64,000 bases of DNA, from contig CAUJNA010003738.1 of assembly GCA_963377175.1 (NCBI GenBank), positions 195,001-259,000 of the forward strand, read 5' to 3'. The notes under the pieces are model-generated. The model made no database searches and was not told where the DNA came from. It worked only from the letters and a program-made list of their open reading frames with translations. Made by a program: the position numbers and the translations under genes. Source of the stretch: Effrenium voratum. Its lineage: Eukaryota; Sar; Dinophyceae; Suessiales; Symbiodiniaceae. Below are positions 44,811 to 58,600 of this stretch, one piece after another. The first letter of the stretch is position 1; each line of letters begins with the position of its first letter.

Positions 44811-47800
44811 CCCCTCACTTAGCCCATTGTGAAGGAGCGGGACTTCTCCAACGTGCGGGCAGCAGCACACCTCAGCATCCAATTTTGGCCGGATAGCTGA
44901 CTCCAGCAACAACCAAGAAAGGCTCTGAGATGAGGGGGGGGTGATGGCGGATTTTCCCTTGGGAGTACAAGATTTATGTTGCATATGCAAATGCAAACGC
45001 CGCAAACGCCCCAACCTGTTCTGCATTGTCTGGCAACACAAGGAATTTGCATTGTGACATGCGGTGAACAAACATGTGCGCATGGCTTGACAGCAAGCCG
45101 TACCTGTCCTGACTCTTTCCCCCCGGTGGCACTCGCGCACACACACACACAACACATTCATGAGCCGCCAGCCCCAGCCCTGATCACTTGTTAGCCTGGA
45201 CAAAAACCAAACGGGCAAGGATGGGCCCTCTGATCGCCACTGTTCCGAGGAAATCTGAGGTCTACATGCTTGTCTATGCCAATGAACCGAAAAATGCGTG
45301 AATGGGTCTTGCAATGTCAACAACGGAATTTGACAGGTTGTTGATTCACAGGGCCTCTCCCAAAAACGCAGGGGCATCCCCCGAAAACAAGAAGAACAAC
45401 AAAAAAAACAAACACATTGAGGCACACACCGTGGTCAACCAGAGGGCTGAGGTGCCGGGCTCAGGGTCCAAACCCAGTTCGCTGGCGCCGTCTTTGTAGA
45501 CGCCTGGCGGCGTCCATTGGCACCGATCCCGGCCGCTCGACCACCCCGCGTTGCTCATATTTATTGGCCCAAGCGGAGCGACATGGCTCGACTTGAGGCC
45601 CTTGCGGGCGTGAGGCGAAATCCAGGCGCTCCCATTCAGCATGTCCAATTATGGTTTTTGGCCCATTGTTGGACACGATGTATGCCGCATCCTTCCATGC
45701 CCCTAAGCCGCTGGCGACCCCTGGCATTGCCATTCAGCCCGGCTGCGTCGAGCCTGAGAAAAGCAATCTGGGATTCTAACCTTGAGGCCTACCCAAACAC
45801 CAACACCAGAAGCAAGTTCCCCTCCGAACCGGTCAAAACTGCCAACAACATCCTGTCTTTCTGTGTCAAAATTAGGGACCCATCCAAGTAGATTTTGTGC
45901 TGGTTGCAAGTTCAAACCATCCTTGCCCTCATGCTGGCCACACGGTCATCAACATTTGCACCATCACCGTGAGCGCCGCATGGAAGCCGGAAGCAAACAA
46001 GCTCCTCTCTCTCGCAGACCCCAGTCCAATCCGGTTTCGACCGAGGCGGATGCGGACGGCTGCTGGCAGCCACCCAGGAGGGGGACTGCCAGGGAGCCAA
46101 GGTTCACTGGCACATGCTTCTCAATGCTCAAGATAGGACCCTTAAAACCATCATGTAACTTCCCTTCTATATTCCCTTGAAACACTAAACCAGCCAAAAG
46201 GGGGGTACCCTAGAGGGAGAACCCCCCCCCATGACTCTCTCAAAATGAAGGCACTCAGGGCCATGCCACTGACAACACCACGCCTTTGGATTTAGAATCT
46301 TAGAAGAAGTACAAGATGCACAGGTATGTAGTGTGCCAGTTCCCTTGCCAACGCGCTGTCAGGAGCACACCGCTTCTTGAGTCGCTCGACTTAGGGCAAC
46401 GCTCCCAAATCTCTGACGGCATTTGAGTGAAACAAGTTTAGGGCAACTTTACGCATCCCCAAGGACACCCCTCATCACCCCTCCAAAAACCTACCAACCG
46501 TGCTTCCGGCACAGTGCCTGAGTGCAAGCCCCGCGCCTTGGGTAGAGAACCTGGGCTTCAATGGCTGAGGACTTGGCCAAGTGAGCGACGGCCAAACCAA
46601 ATCTATGCGGTTTCTGCTTGGGGGTGCCGAGGCGCCGCCCCACTTTGCTGGGGCCCAACTGGCTCAGCCAGGCCCACTCTGAGGCGTTGGCAGGGGGAGA
46701 GCGAGCAGGAGAGCGATCGCTTTGGACTGAGGCGCAAGGAATCCACCCGACCAGAATGGTTGTGTGATCGTGGCGCACCCTCGGCTCAGGGAGAGTCTGT
46801 TCGCAAGCGGGGATGACAACAGCAACAACCGAGCATCATCCAAGAGGTCCCAAAATAAGGGATTCGCGTGTCATTCTCCCCTAAGCTCGCCTGGCCACCA
46901 GACCAGAAGCCTCGCATTCCGGCCTCAGCGACATCGACAGCTCCTGCTGCTTCAAGGTCCTGGAAAGGGCGTCGGAGCTGAGAGGTCCACCCCCATAATG
47001 CGAACCAAACCCAGCAACACCCAGCGCAAGGGAGGATCTGAAAAAAGCGGATTCCCCAGACAAGGAGGAAAATGGGGTTGAAGCAAGGAGGGATTCCATC
47101 TAAACTCCTTGAAAAAGCAGCAGGTGCCTTACCAAATCACTCGGCTTGGCTTTCGGGTGGTCGACACTTCCCAATATCTGAAAAAAATACTGCGATCTTG
47201 ATTGGACATTGGGGTAACCTGGGCGACCCGTCAAGTAACACCTGCAGGGACACATGCCCACAAGCCTGCTCGCAGCTTGTGCATGTGTTTTGCCAAGCTG
47301 AATCCGAGCTGCTGTTGCTCTTGCTTTCTTGCTGGAACACCGAATCGAAACTGAGGCTAAACTTGTTCGCTGACATAGTTCACCTCTTGTTTCCCTCCAC
47401 TATTCTGGCTTGTTCTTTTGTTTGGCTCCTTCTGCGGTTGCCTCGCTTTTGATCCGGTCAACCGGAAAAGAAAAAAAACAATGCTGAAAGCGGATTGGCC
47501 CATGAGACTACCCGAACCTTCTGCCAACACCCAGGCCTTCTGGAGAGGAAAAATGAACGCACGCCCCCCAAAGAATTTGGCAAACTGGTCTCCCTTTAAA
47601 CCACGGCGCCCCGGCTTTGGCCGCGTCGGCACCTGCGCGTGAGGGTCTCGGCCACCGCCTCTTCGTGCGCCGTGTGGGACTGGTGGGCCTTCCGGTGCCA
47701 GGCCTCGGCGCCCAATGAAACGGTTGGGGTGGCTTGGGGTGGCTTGGCTAACTAGTTAATTGGTTGGGTTGGGTTAAGTTGGGGTGGGTTGGCTGGCTGG

Positions 47801-47814
47801 CTGGTGGTGAGTAC

Positions 47815-47932
47815 TCGCCCGGGAGGTGTTGCGCCAGTGAATCAGGCCCAAGGATGAGTTTGGCGCATGCGTCGTCAACATGGCAACTGGGCTCCAGGAC
47901 GCCTTCAAAGATCTCCGGCATGCGACCTCCGC
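47815..47932 (-). CDS. Possible exon of an unidentified gene
   Basis: Between acceptor TTGCGCAG and a donor GGGCGA|GTACTC (a GC donor at 47819 is also possible) the minus strand reads RMPEIFEGVLEPSCHVDD and then ACAKLILGPDSLAQHLPG. The composition is protein-like, but no family or partner exon is recognised. Confidence 0.28.
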
Positions 47933-48887
47933 CTGCGCAACAATAGCCAGATCCCCAAATTCGATCCACAACCACCCTCAGATTCCTGACGAACAGGCCG
48001 GGAGAACTCTGCCCAAGCAAACTCCCCTTCGAGCAGTCTGAACCTCCACGGGGAAAGCACTGAGGCTGCAGCTCTTGTAGGGCTGAATAATGGTTGAGCC
48101 TGAGCAAATCACGCATGCCCGTTCGTACGATTCACCGTGGGGCCATTCTTAGGATGTGTTTGCACACGAGAAGCCACAAGGAAGCCCTGGGCAAACGTAG
48201 GGTTCCCTACATCAGAAAACTACAGCTTGGTTGTTCGCGGAATATGCGGGCTTTGGGCATGATTCCCTTGAAAGTGAAGGATCCGCTCTAAAATACGGTC
48301 CTCCCCCATTCACCAATATCATGCGTTTGCTTGATCCTGCGCTTCGCTTGCGAAATAAGTATGGCAAATGGGAGTCCCTTGCCTTCCAGACTTCCAGATT
48401 TGACCACTGCGTGGTCGTGGTCATTGCTGGGGTCATTGCTTCGTGAACAACACTTCCAGTGAGCTGCGTTTGATGGAGGGGCAGAGCCGCTTTCTGCTTC
48501 TCCATTTCGACGGTCACTATATAGTTAGCCATCAACTCGCAAATATCGTCATGCATCCAGACCTGCCGCCGGAACAAAGGCGACTTCCCTTTCAGACAGC
48601 TGAAATAACATCCATCTGCATTTGGCTCTTTTGAGGGTGTTCGTTGACCCTGGTTTCAAGGGAAACTAAACGAAACATATGGGAAATACCGCCTCTTTAC
48701 CCAAGTTGACACGTGCCTTCGGAGCCTTGCGCATTCCGATCGGGCGCCCGGCTCCAAAGCGCCTCCGTGGGCGGCTGCCGCCGGAACCTCTGCCCGGAAC
48801 CCCGGCGCATGCATGCTTACACATGAATATCTATGCGCGTGTCTCCACGTAAATTTGACGCATTGTCACATAGAAGCAATACAGACA

Positions 48888-49010
48888 TGTGTGTGCTGTG
48901 CTGTGCTGTGCTGTGCTGTGCTGTGCTGTTCTGTTCTGTGCTGTGTTGTTTTCTTGTCTGTGTGTGTGCTTGCTTGTTGTGTGCTTGCTTGCTTGCTTGC
49001 TTGTATCATT
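48888..49010. repeat. TGTGC pentamer and TTGC tetramer microsatellites
   Basis: TGTGC units at about 48892-48945, then GTGT and CTTG runs to about 49005. Degenerate ATGAATG words continue on + to about 49290. Confidence 0.85.
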
Positions 49011-49290
49011 GTTGGTTTCTTTGCTTCTTTGTTTGTTTGTGTTTGTCTGTTTGCTCGGTGTGCGCGTTTCCCTGTCAACAATTTGCGGATGTGCGCGTGT
49101 GCGTTTGCGTGAATGTAATAATTTCTGTGTAAATTGGCAAACGGGATGAAGATATGAATGTGTAAATGCAGGAATACAAGAACGTGTGAATGATTGATGA
49201 AGAAATGCATGAATGGAGAAACCAATGAGGGGAAAAACAGGTGAGTGGATGAGTGAATGATTGCATAAATGAATGAACAATCATGGATGC

Positions 49291-52200
49291 ATGGATTGAC
49301 GTAAGGCGTTGCGCGCTTTTCACTGAGCACATCACTGAAACCAAAAGCGGCGACTGGCCCGAGACACAATGCAGTCCAGCGTCGGGCCAACCACTTTGAA
49401 AGTTGAAACAACATGCGGCTGGCTGGGGCTTCCGATTTGATCGACTGCTTGTTGATTTGCAACAAAACGCCTACCCTCCAGCTCATGTTTGAGGGCCCCG
49501 AAAGTCCTGCTGGCTCCATCTTACTTTGCAAGGCCCACCCCCGGCTTTCTGTCAAGGTGCTGCGGCATCGGCGGCTCAGGCCGGCCTTGGGAGACAAGTT
49601 GAACGCGACATCGGGGTAAACCATCAAGAAACCGGACACAGCCTCCATGGGACAATGAAGACCTCAAGTTCATGAACCGGACATAGGACATGTCCAAAGA
49701 TCTCACTAATCGCAAAACAAAACAAAAAACCCTGGGCCCAGGCTCAAGCAAGCGCCCGAGTGCCTGGCCCATTGGTCTGGCCATCCTCGGCGCATGGCTA
49801 AGCCCAAGGCAGCAACCCCCGATTTAAATGGTTAAACATCCTGCTTGCCTAGGCATTTGAAGCAATATTGCCGTGCCCAACTAACCCTTTCTGTGGCAAA
49901 CTGGGCTATCCCCGTGGGGACTGTGTCGGCCATCAAGCGCCGCTTTGGCATCACAGCAAGAGGCTCAAACACAGGCAGCCCGAGAACGGTAAGCTCCCGG
50001 CAAGTCCCGCTTCGCTTTCACTGGCTTGGCAATCTGGTTCTCGAAAATGGTGTTGGTGGGATGCATCTTCGCCCTTGCTTCGCATCGGTCACTGCTTGCC
50101 GGGGCATGCCAAATACATGCCAAAGTGGGCACTTACGGCCTGAACCCTCTGGCGCGAGCATTCTCTGAGGCGCCCTGCTGATTGGAGAACTCCACAGTCA
50201 TTGGGCCTTTGTGATGGACAAGGCGTAGACCAAATGCAAATGCAAAGAAGCGATAAAACTCACTTCTCTCAGATATGTCCCTGAATTCTTCACGTTCCAT
50301 TTGATGCAGAAAGTCATCTAGATTTGTCTGGGCACAAGGTCTCTGAAATCAGCCAAACCAAAAGTCTACCTTCTACTTCAAAATTCGTTCCATGGCAACG
50401 TCTGGTGATGTTTGACTTTCAACTGGGGGCGCGGGCCGTAGTCAGGCCACCATATGCCCCTCACAAACCTGAGCCCAGGTGCAAAGTGACTTCAGACAAG
50501 ACGTTCGGCCAGGGCAATTCTTGCCCCTTTTTTGCTTTGCAAGTGACAAGGTCCAACGCACCATGCTGGGCCAGGCGTCACACGCATCGGAACGAGGCGG
50601 AGCATAGATGTGCTTCATGTCCCCGAACTTGTCCATAGTTGAGTAAGACCTGTCAACGAGTTGGACTTGGCGGAACGTGTCCGTGGCACTGTTTTAATAA
50701 ACTCTTTTGCGCTCAAGCTGCTTGCCACGAGACATCATCAACGGAATCAAACATGCCAAGCACCCCTGGCATCCACGCTGGCCACAGGCTTTCTGCACGC
50801 AACATCGCACGACACATTCAACCGGGGCCGCTGCATGACGACCGCGTTCAGAAATCCCACAGGCTTGGTTCGGCCTTTGTCGGCCCCGAGTGACTCTGTC
50901 AAAATCATCGTCGGCGGCTGCATGCTACAAGCTCACAAGCAAGGCCCCGGTCCTGCATACATCTAAAGACCCAATGTGACTAATTGCCATTGCCCCCACT
51001 TAGTTCAGCCGAGGGGCGCAGAATGCGTCAAAGGCGGCAGCACAGCACTACCGGACGCTAAATTTGACTCGGCCAACTTCTGCCTGCCTGGAAGTATGCG
51101 GGCCTCTTCGCAATGCATGCAATGAATGTGGAGGGCGTGCGGGCTGTTGGGCGTTAATTATTCTCGTTGCATGGGCATTGGCTGCCGGCCGGGGCTCCAG
51201 ACATGCCGCTGGAGCCGTCAATTGGGTATCAACGTGGTTGCGAGACTGTTGCAAATTCGCACGCCGCTACAAACCCTGGGCGCTTGAAAACACATGGTCT
51301 CGCGGCACCAACCCCCATTCGCCATGCCAACCGCGATGGCAGCTGCAGCTGCAGCACCACCAAAAACGAAGGTCGGCAGCCGAACCATTCTCTTACCAGT
51401 TATTGCTCAAAGCAACGCACACGGGCAAGTTGGCCAGATGTTGGATTTAGGGATGCGGTGCCGCACCTACAGAGCGCATGGGCTCATGACTCCTGCTCCT
51501 TTGCGCGCAACCTCGACAAACAAGTTCACCATTCACCTTGCTTGTTTGCCATTCACCTCTTTGTCTGCTTGCGTACGTCTCAGCATCATCATCACCCACC
51601 GCCTTTGCTGACCCCGGTCTCAGAACCTCTGTGATGTCTGCACTGTTCAGTCCTTGCTTTTTTGTGGTTTCCCTTTGGTTTGGTGCCCGGCGAGGCCCTC
51701 ACTGCAGGGGTCTACTAGCCGGCACATTGCGGAAGCACAAGGATCCAGCGAGCGACGGAAGCTGCGACGACGCACGAAGCCGGGGCCGCAACGCGCTTCG
51801 GGGCTCTCGGCCCGTTGCGGAGCCGGGCTCCAGGGCACTGAGGTGGCTCTGGCGCGCTGCGAGGCTGGCCCAGTTAGGCTGCAACTTGCGCCTCACCATT
51901 GCCGCCGCCCGCCGAGACGGCTGAGTACGCTGCTGGGCACGACGATGCGCTCGCTGCATGTTTGTGCCAGCTGCTCCCTGTGTGTTGGCGAGGCCGTCAT
52001 CAACGTGGACCTGTCAGGCGAGTTGAAATCTTGCTTATGTGGCATGGGGGCACCCTGTTGGGCCCGCAGTGCGCCAGGGAAGCGGGGTGATGGAACAGGC
52101 GGCCCGGCGCAAGCAGGAGGGGACTTACCGGGAGCAAGTTGAGAAGCCCGCAAGTTGTGACATCTGTGCGGACGCCCACGACGATCTGATTCAGGTCACC

Positions 52201-52566
52201 TGGGTTACTTCACGTCTGGATGTTGAACTATGCGAATCTGAATGGCTCAAAGAGCTGCAGTGGAGGGAGTGGGCCTTGGCGAGCTGGTCAGCGACAAAGA
52301 GAAAGGAAGCACCTCTGCCTCTACCTTGCTAACTTCCATTTCCTCCTGCTTCGCACTAACTTGCTAACAGCACCTTCCTCCAGTTCCACACCGGCTAAGC
52401 AACTAACAAATACTAACAAACTTATCAACAATGCTTGCCTGAGACTTTGTGGCGCCGTGCGCGCATCTCCCTGAACCACTGCAAGACACGGGTCTGGAAC
52501 GCTTCTGGCCGGGAGCCCAAACAAACAACCGAAGAACAAGGGGGATAGGAGCCAACCACAACTGAA
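49291..52566. other. No confirmed gene; GC-rich exon-like frames at 51.7-52.3 kb
   Basis: A plus frame at about 52090-52330 contains EKPASCDICADAHDDLIQ and keeps protein-like composition, but I recognise no domain. It is antisense to the direction expected from the spliced-leader relics at 52567-52606. The rest shows nothing. Confidence 0.35.
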
Positions 52567-52606
52567 CTTGAGCCAAAATGGTTTGAGATGGCTTGAGCAA
52601 GAATGG
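52567..52606 (-). other. Tandem relic spliced-leader sequences
   Basis: The minus strand holds three adjoining copies of the last 15 bases of the dinoflagellate spliced leader. They are CCATTCTTGCTCAAG (13/15), CCATCTCAAA (the same unit with five bases lost and one change) and a perfect CCATTTTGGCTCAAG. Known: dinoflagellate mRNAs receive a 22-base leader by trans-splicing; when reverse-transcribed and reinserted, the leader's internal AG (CCGTAG|CC) is reused, leaving 15-base relics. Any recycled gene would lie just below 52567 on the minus strand, but no family is recognisable there. Confidence 0.82.
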
Positions 52607-55600
52607 ATTGGACCTCAATTGCAAGCACGGCTGAGCGGCATTTGGCAGAGCGAAAGAGCTTGGCACGTCTGCTCCTTGCGGCGGCGAGCGTTGGCCAACG
52701 CAATGCCGAAAAAAATGGTGTCAAGCGCAAGCAGCTGACCCCCCGCCCTGTTGTGCCCAGGGCTTCCCTTTAAAGTCAAAAAACTCCCTGCGGAGGTGTG
52801 CAGCCTGGCCACAGCGCGGCTCAGCACATGCGGCTGGCGGGAAGGAAACGGCCGACAGCGTGTGCTCTGCGGGTAGCGAGCACCATTGCCGGGCGCCGCC
52901 GCCTGGCCCGAGCCTCTAGGCCATCGGTTCTGCCACGCGTTGTTCCAAAACAATGGGGCGGGTAAGGAGCGAGCCACTGTCGGCTGTGAGCACAATGGTT
53001 GCGTCGACCGCAAGCCGCCCCCTGGGCGGCGACGATAGGGGGCAGTGAGGCCGGGAGCTGCAAGAAGCGCCCGATAGCGCCCGTGCCTAAACGCGAAACT
53101 GTCTGCTGAGGGAGCAGCACGCGAAGCATCTATTGGGCGCGAGCGAAAAGCCACGCGCCTTGTGACTTTTTGCACTGCGAGTTACGCTGCTGGAAAATGC
53201 GGGCATTGAAGTGCAAAGCACCAAACCTCTTCAAAGGTGTGAGAAGTCAACCATGAAGGAACATGGCAGGACCAAACGCCAGAGGAAACATCAGCGTGCC
53301 AGAACTGTAGCATGGAGGGCAGCGTTTTGCAACATGTTTTTTGGCATCCAGCCCATTGGCGGCGGCTGCCAGGAATACGTCAAGGTCGTGGCCGCAACAG
53401 CCACAATTTCGCGGAGAACTAATCTTCTTGAGATCAGGCAGCATGACGCCTACCCGCTATGCAGAAATTGTGTGACAAGGCTGCGGATTCTAAGGCCTAT
53501 TTTGCGGCTTGCATGTTGTGATTGCAGCCGTCGCGCAGCTCCAGGTGAAACGAAGCTGCTAGCTCCAACCCACCTGCAAACTTGGCCAAATGAAACAGGG
53601 TGGAAAGCAGAAGCCCGTTGGTGGTTGATTCAAAACAAAACGAGGATACTTGGAGCCTCCGAACCAGCGAGAGAAGGGCCAGACCTTTGTGACCTCGACA
53701 TTGGTTGAGTGAGCGAAGCCCAATCAACGAAAACACAGGCACAAGGTGTGGAGCGGAAACACTTGCACGCAACTGGGCTCGGTTAGCACATCACATGGAC
53801 CTCTGAAACATGAAGATTCCGGCGGCCAAGAGGGTCTTCAGCCGAGCGCTATGCTTGCAACAAACAACTTGAGTTGTCTCCCAAAAGCAGACATCGAATC
53901 CAGGCAATGTCTGTCGCTCACCAACGCTGAGCCACCTAGCCACGCGAGGAAATTGTTACTGGAGTCGTGGCGAGAAGCCCCCAGGGTCGTGGATTGCGGT
54001 TGCAACTCTGAGCAGTCACTAGTGTCAAGGATCTTTCAACGTAGAGCTGCCGGATGTATGCGGTGGCAAAGGGAAGTTCCCAAGGGCCTTTCCCTGTCTG
54101 CCTCAGTTGCGACAACTTTTGCAGGCTGGAAGCATCTAGTGCGCCAAAATCCTAGAGAGATGCCACTTCGGCAGCAAATGAAGATGGGAAATTGGAATCA
54201 GGCAATCAGTCGCCTGTGGACGGTTTCAATCATTGCCTGGGCCTGTGTGGCATGCTCCCGAAGAAGCGATTTTCTCTGCGCCATCGATCCGGAGACGGGC
54301 GATGTGAAACACTCGTACCAGCGCCCTGTGTGAGCCCGTGCCCCAACTGCAGCTGCATGTGCCAGGCGTACTCCGCTGGGTTGCGTTTCATTTTCGGAAA
54401 AGAAATGTATGCAAGTTGGTGTATGAAAAAGCAGAACAGCGCGTCGAGTCGGTGCTCATCTCAATTCAACTCCACGCCAACGGGAGGGCCGTCATTTTAC
54501 ACCGATTCACGATCCTTTCGCAACACACGCATTTCCACGATAATTGTCCAACACGCGAACACGACTATAGCGATCATTTCTCAACGCGTCGAGTTTAATT
54601 GGCAGTCATTGTCCAACACATGGGCCGAAATCGCAGCCTTTTTGCAACAGTTTGCTCGCAGCTGGCGACCACTTGACATGGATTTACTGTACAGGGCGAT
54701 CATTTTCCAGTACAGAGACCAAATCGGACAGGCGAGCAAGCGACACCATAAGCTGTCCAATGTGCACGTGCCTTGCGAGAACGAGCCCTCCCAGTCAACC
54801 ACCAGCCGGATAGGTTGGATTGAACTTCCAGTTACTGAGATAACGATGGCGCTGTTGGGAAGTGGAGCCCTTCGGGAATGTTCGAGAGGTGAGAAAGAAC
54901 GCTGAAACACGGCGTCGAGTCAAACAGCGCATGGAAACATCCCTCGGTCGTCGTGACGCATGCTCGAGTCGTTTCCCCTAAGGCAGCCACGGGCTGATCG
55001 CAAGCCGCGCCCTTTTTCCCCGGTGCGTCGAGCTCCTGCACACCCTCTGCTGGAGCCATCGCTAAAGTGGCTACTCCCGCATGCCCCTTTTCAGAATGCA
55101 GCTCAGCTCAAACGGTGCTCCAGAAAAACTCATGCTACGAGTTTGCTTGTCGGTTTTGAACAGGGCCTCGAGTCACACCTTTGAGGGATTGAGGAAGCAT
55201 CCGAGGTGCATTCAGCTCCAGCACTGCAGGCCCTGCACCGCTGCCTCTTCGCCGAGTGAATGGAGAAGACCACAGAGGAAGCTAACTCCAGGTGGGTGTG
55301 TTCCCAAATGGGCTTTACCTTCGGGCCTATCAAGCACCAGCTGTGTTTCATGTGTATGTAACGTGCAAATATACGGGCCAAGTGTTGTTCTGGGCAATTG
55401 GTTGTTGTAATTCGCAACAGTCCTCAAATGTGACCGAGGGTCTCTCCAACCGGCCCTCCAAACTTCCGGCCGAGAGAGGCACCGAATTCCGCGGATTTGT
55501 AAGCCAAGCGCCCTTGGGGCGCTTGGGACCTTCGGTCGGCGAGACTGGGCCAAGCCCCAAGTTCCCTTTTCCTTTGCGGTTGAAAAAAGGAAGCGCAGCG

Positions 55601-58600
55601 CAGCTAGCTCGTGAGAAAATAGATGTCTGATCAAATCCCAAAGGCCCACAGAAAGGTCTAAGTCCAAGCTACTCCTTGCACAGTCACACAGAAAGCAAAC
55701 GTACTCTGAGATGCTGCATCACCTCTTTGGCATATCCCGCCTCTGACATCCCGGTTTCCAGAGCCCTAAAGGACATTGAGTGATTCATGTCCAGTCCGGG
55801 TTGAGAAAGTAAGACCCCCAATGCTCCGAACCCAATTCCACCGCAGACCGAGGATATTCAAGCAAATCCCGGCGCAACCGCCAGGCTTCAGGCAGCCCTC
55901 TCACGCTTGGGCGAAGTCCGCCCAACCAGCTGCCTCAGACGAGAAGCCCGGGAAAAGGAGTCTGGGCTGACTGGGCCTTGAGAACTTTGTTCACTCAGCC
56001 TTAAGGAGCTGCAGTTTTCCGCCAAGCTCGGAAGGTGGATCTCCCTCAGCCCCTTGGCGAGTGAAAGGTAACCTCGATAACCCGAAGGCTCTCCTGAAGA
56101 CTCGACGAAAAGATCGCCCTAAGTTTCCCCATCACGGCCAATCTTGAACATCTTGGAAAGCACTTAAACTAGCACGGAATGCCTTCCGGAACTGCCTTTT
56201 TGAGAATTGCTGAGATCTGAGAAACTCTCAATGCACCAAGGACCAAGCTCCACCACTTCACTCCAGCCGTTTGAGCTGGGAAACAAAAGGCATGTGTAGA
56301 GGTGCCTGTGACAAGTGAGTGCTTCAAAGAGGCCCTGATGCGTCTCTCTTACGTGTGCTGGCAGATTGCGAGCACTTGCAGTCGTTGATCAGCAATGACT
56401 CGGTTCGATAGGTGCAAATTGAACAATGCCAGGGAAACGATGCGGCGCTAAACCAAGCCATGGGAATAAAGAAGCACTAAGGCAGCATGGAGTCGGGAGG
56501 CGATCCCTTTGCCGTGCCCACAAAACGCCGTGGCCCCCCGCTTGGCCCCCTCCACCGCGGCTACAATGGCCTGGCCCCGGCCGCCCCAGCTGAGCAAAAC
56601 AGGGGTCTGACAGTTTTTGCCCTCCAACCAAAAAATAAAATATGTTGGATTCTAGACCATATTTCATATCGAATAAATGTTGAAGAGATCTGGGATCCCA
56701 GACAAGGCTCAATCTCTTGAGTTCCTCAAGAGGGACTTTCGACCGGGGGGGGCGTGGGAATTGATTTCCCCGCAAAAGCTTCTGGGATGTTTATTCGTGA
56801 AGTCCTGGGCATGAACAAGTCAATCTTCGCAGCCAGGGCATCAAAAGCACTGGACAATTCCGCTGGATCCATTGAGGCGCTGCGCAGGTGGAGGTCAATC
56901 TAAGGCCCGTGAAATGCGTGTGCAGCATACTTTCGCAAGCAAGGAATGAAAGGCAGTGGATCGACATGCCGGAGCTGCAGAACTTGGGTTGATCATGCAA
57001 GGCTTCTGAGTGAGAAGCGAGGAGATTGCACGTGTGAGTCAACATGGGTCGAGTCTGAATTTTGTCGGTCGATTGATTGCCGAAATCGGGAGGTCTCGAA
57101 GATAATTGTGCGCAGGCCCTGTCCTCTTAGAGTCGATCTAAAAGCTGGCAGATTCCTGAGTCCACATGCCATTTCACCGTGACCTGTTGCATGTCTTTGG
57201 GAAACCTCTTGCTTCCTTGGTGACAATGTAGGAAAGATTGATTTGTGTGTGAGTGAGTCCCCACCTAGGGGACCCCTGCTTTCTTTGAGGTCCTCCTCTA
57301 AGACCATGAAACAGGCCCCTGCAAAATCCCCCAAAATCTATCAAGCATGTGTTTCAGGGTTTCATCAAGAAATCCTTTGAATCGTCAAAGCCTCTGCGAT
57401 GGCATGTGTCTCCAACTACCTTTGACGCTCATCCAACGCAGCCGCATTTGCATGCTGAAGGGGATAGGGACACCAAAAGGCCGACTTTGACTAGTGTCTG
57501 TGCTGGCTACTGCTCCCCAAAACACCCTTTTTCAAAACGAACAAGGGGGGCCATAGGTTTGAGACGAACATAAAAACCATAACCACCCCTCTAGCCCCTT
57601 TTTTTGCAAATTGTTTTCTTCCGCCCCTTCGGACAAACAAAAACAGGAGCCTCCAGGTTGCTCAGCTCGCTCTCCAGCTGCGAGAGCACCTCCAGACACA
57701 CCTGGATGGATTCGTTTTGCTTCGCAAAATAAGTTGCCACAAGATCATTTTGCCAAGAACATAAGGCATCTTGATTATTTTGCCAACTGATCTTGACATT
57801 TTGCGTCAACTTATTTTGACACAACTTGTTTGGGATAAAATCGCCGGCATCCCCTCCAGGGATGGTCAAAGCCCTGAAATTGTTTGCCTCGTTGAGAGGA
57901 CTGGCGCGTTCAAGTGCTGGCATCAAAGCACCCTTCTGGAGCCGGCAGAATCCTAGACGCCAAAAACCGTGGCGCGCGTCTGGCAACAATGAAGTTCCAA
58001 GATGGTCGGCATCAAGTCACAAAAAAACACCCCGCCTCTGCCAGAACTGGGGCCTTGCCTCAGTGCTGAATGCCCAGACCCAAAATGATCATTTGGGCAC
58101 AAAACCCTCAAAGAGGGCCACTGCCAAACTCGCCCAGACCGCTGAGATGGCGGAGGACGAAGGGTGCCCTGATAGGTGATTCCCCAGGCCAGCCCCCGTA
58201 GATGTGAAGCAGTTGTTTGTTGTCCCTGGCCGTGCTTCGGATGGATTCTGGTCATGGCGTGATTGCACTGGCCGGAGCCTGCCGGAGACTTGGATACGTC
58301 ATGCGAGTGAAACCACATCCAGTACTCCAGCCACAAAACTCTGGCAATTTGCTGTCACATCCGAAATATCCCGTGCCCCCCCCCCCCCCCCGGCAAAAAA
58401 AACAAAACACAAAAAACACTTGGGATTGATTGCAAACCCAACAGGGGCAGCGGCTGACCTCGATGTCCGCTGAGCGGTGAGAAGACTGTAAGGCCTGGCA
58501 AACGCCAGGGGCATTGGAAGAAAGCCTGTGAATATTAGGATGAACCACCTGGTGCAAAGTGGATTTTCCATCCATGTCTTGTGGAGGGTTCCCCTTTGCC

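Larger units (their letters stand above)
42877..48880. other. No confirmed gene
   Basis: The isomerase-like gene's 5' exon(s) should lie here on the minus strand but I could not pick one. Other contents: a 9-bp repeat at 44766-44810; a C-run at 46225-46230; GGTTGGG words at about 47725-47810; one exon candidate at 47815-47932; an exon-like minus frame at about 48435-48570. Confidence 0.4.

Noticed and set aside
44703..45425. 240-codon minus-strand ORF
   Set aside because: Cys/His-rich, built partly on the 9-bp repeat and CA/GT-rich sequence, without a domain.
48435..48570. Exon-like minus frame (HDDICELMANYIVTVEMEKQ)
   Set aside because: An equally plausible plus frame overlaps it, and no family or partner exon is seen.
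50702..50718. Single spliced-leader-like word TTTTGCGCTCAAG on +
   Set aside because: It needs an inserted base and lacks the CCA start. A lone partial match of this size can be chance.
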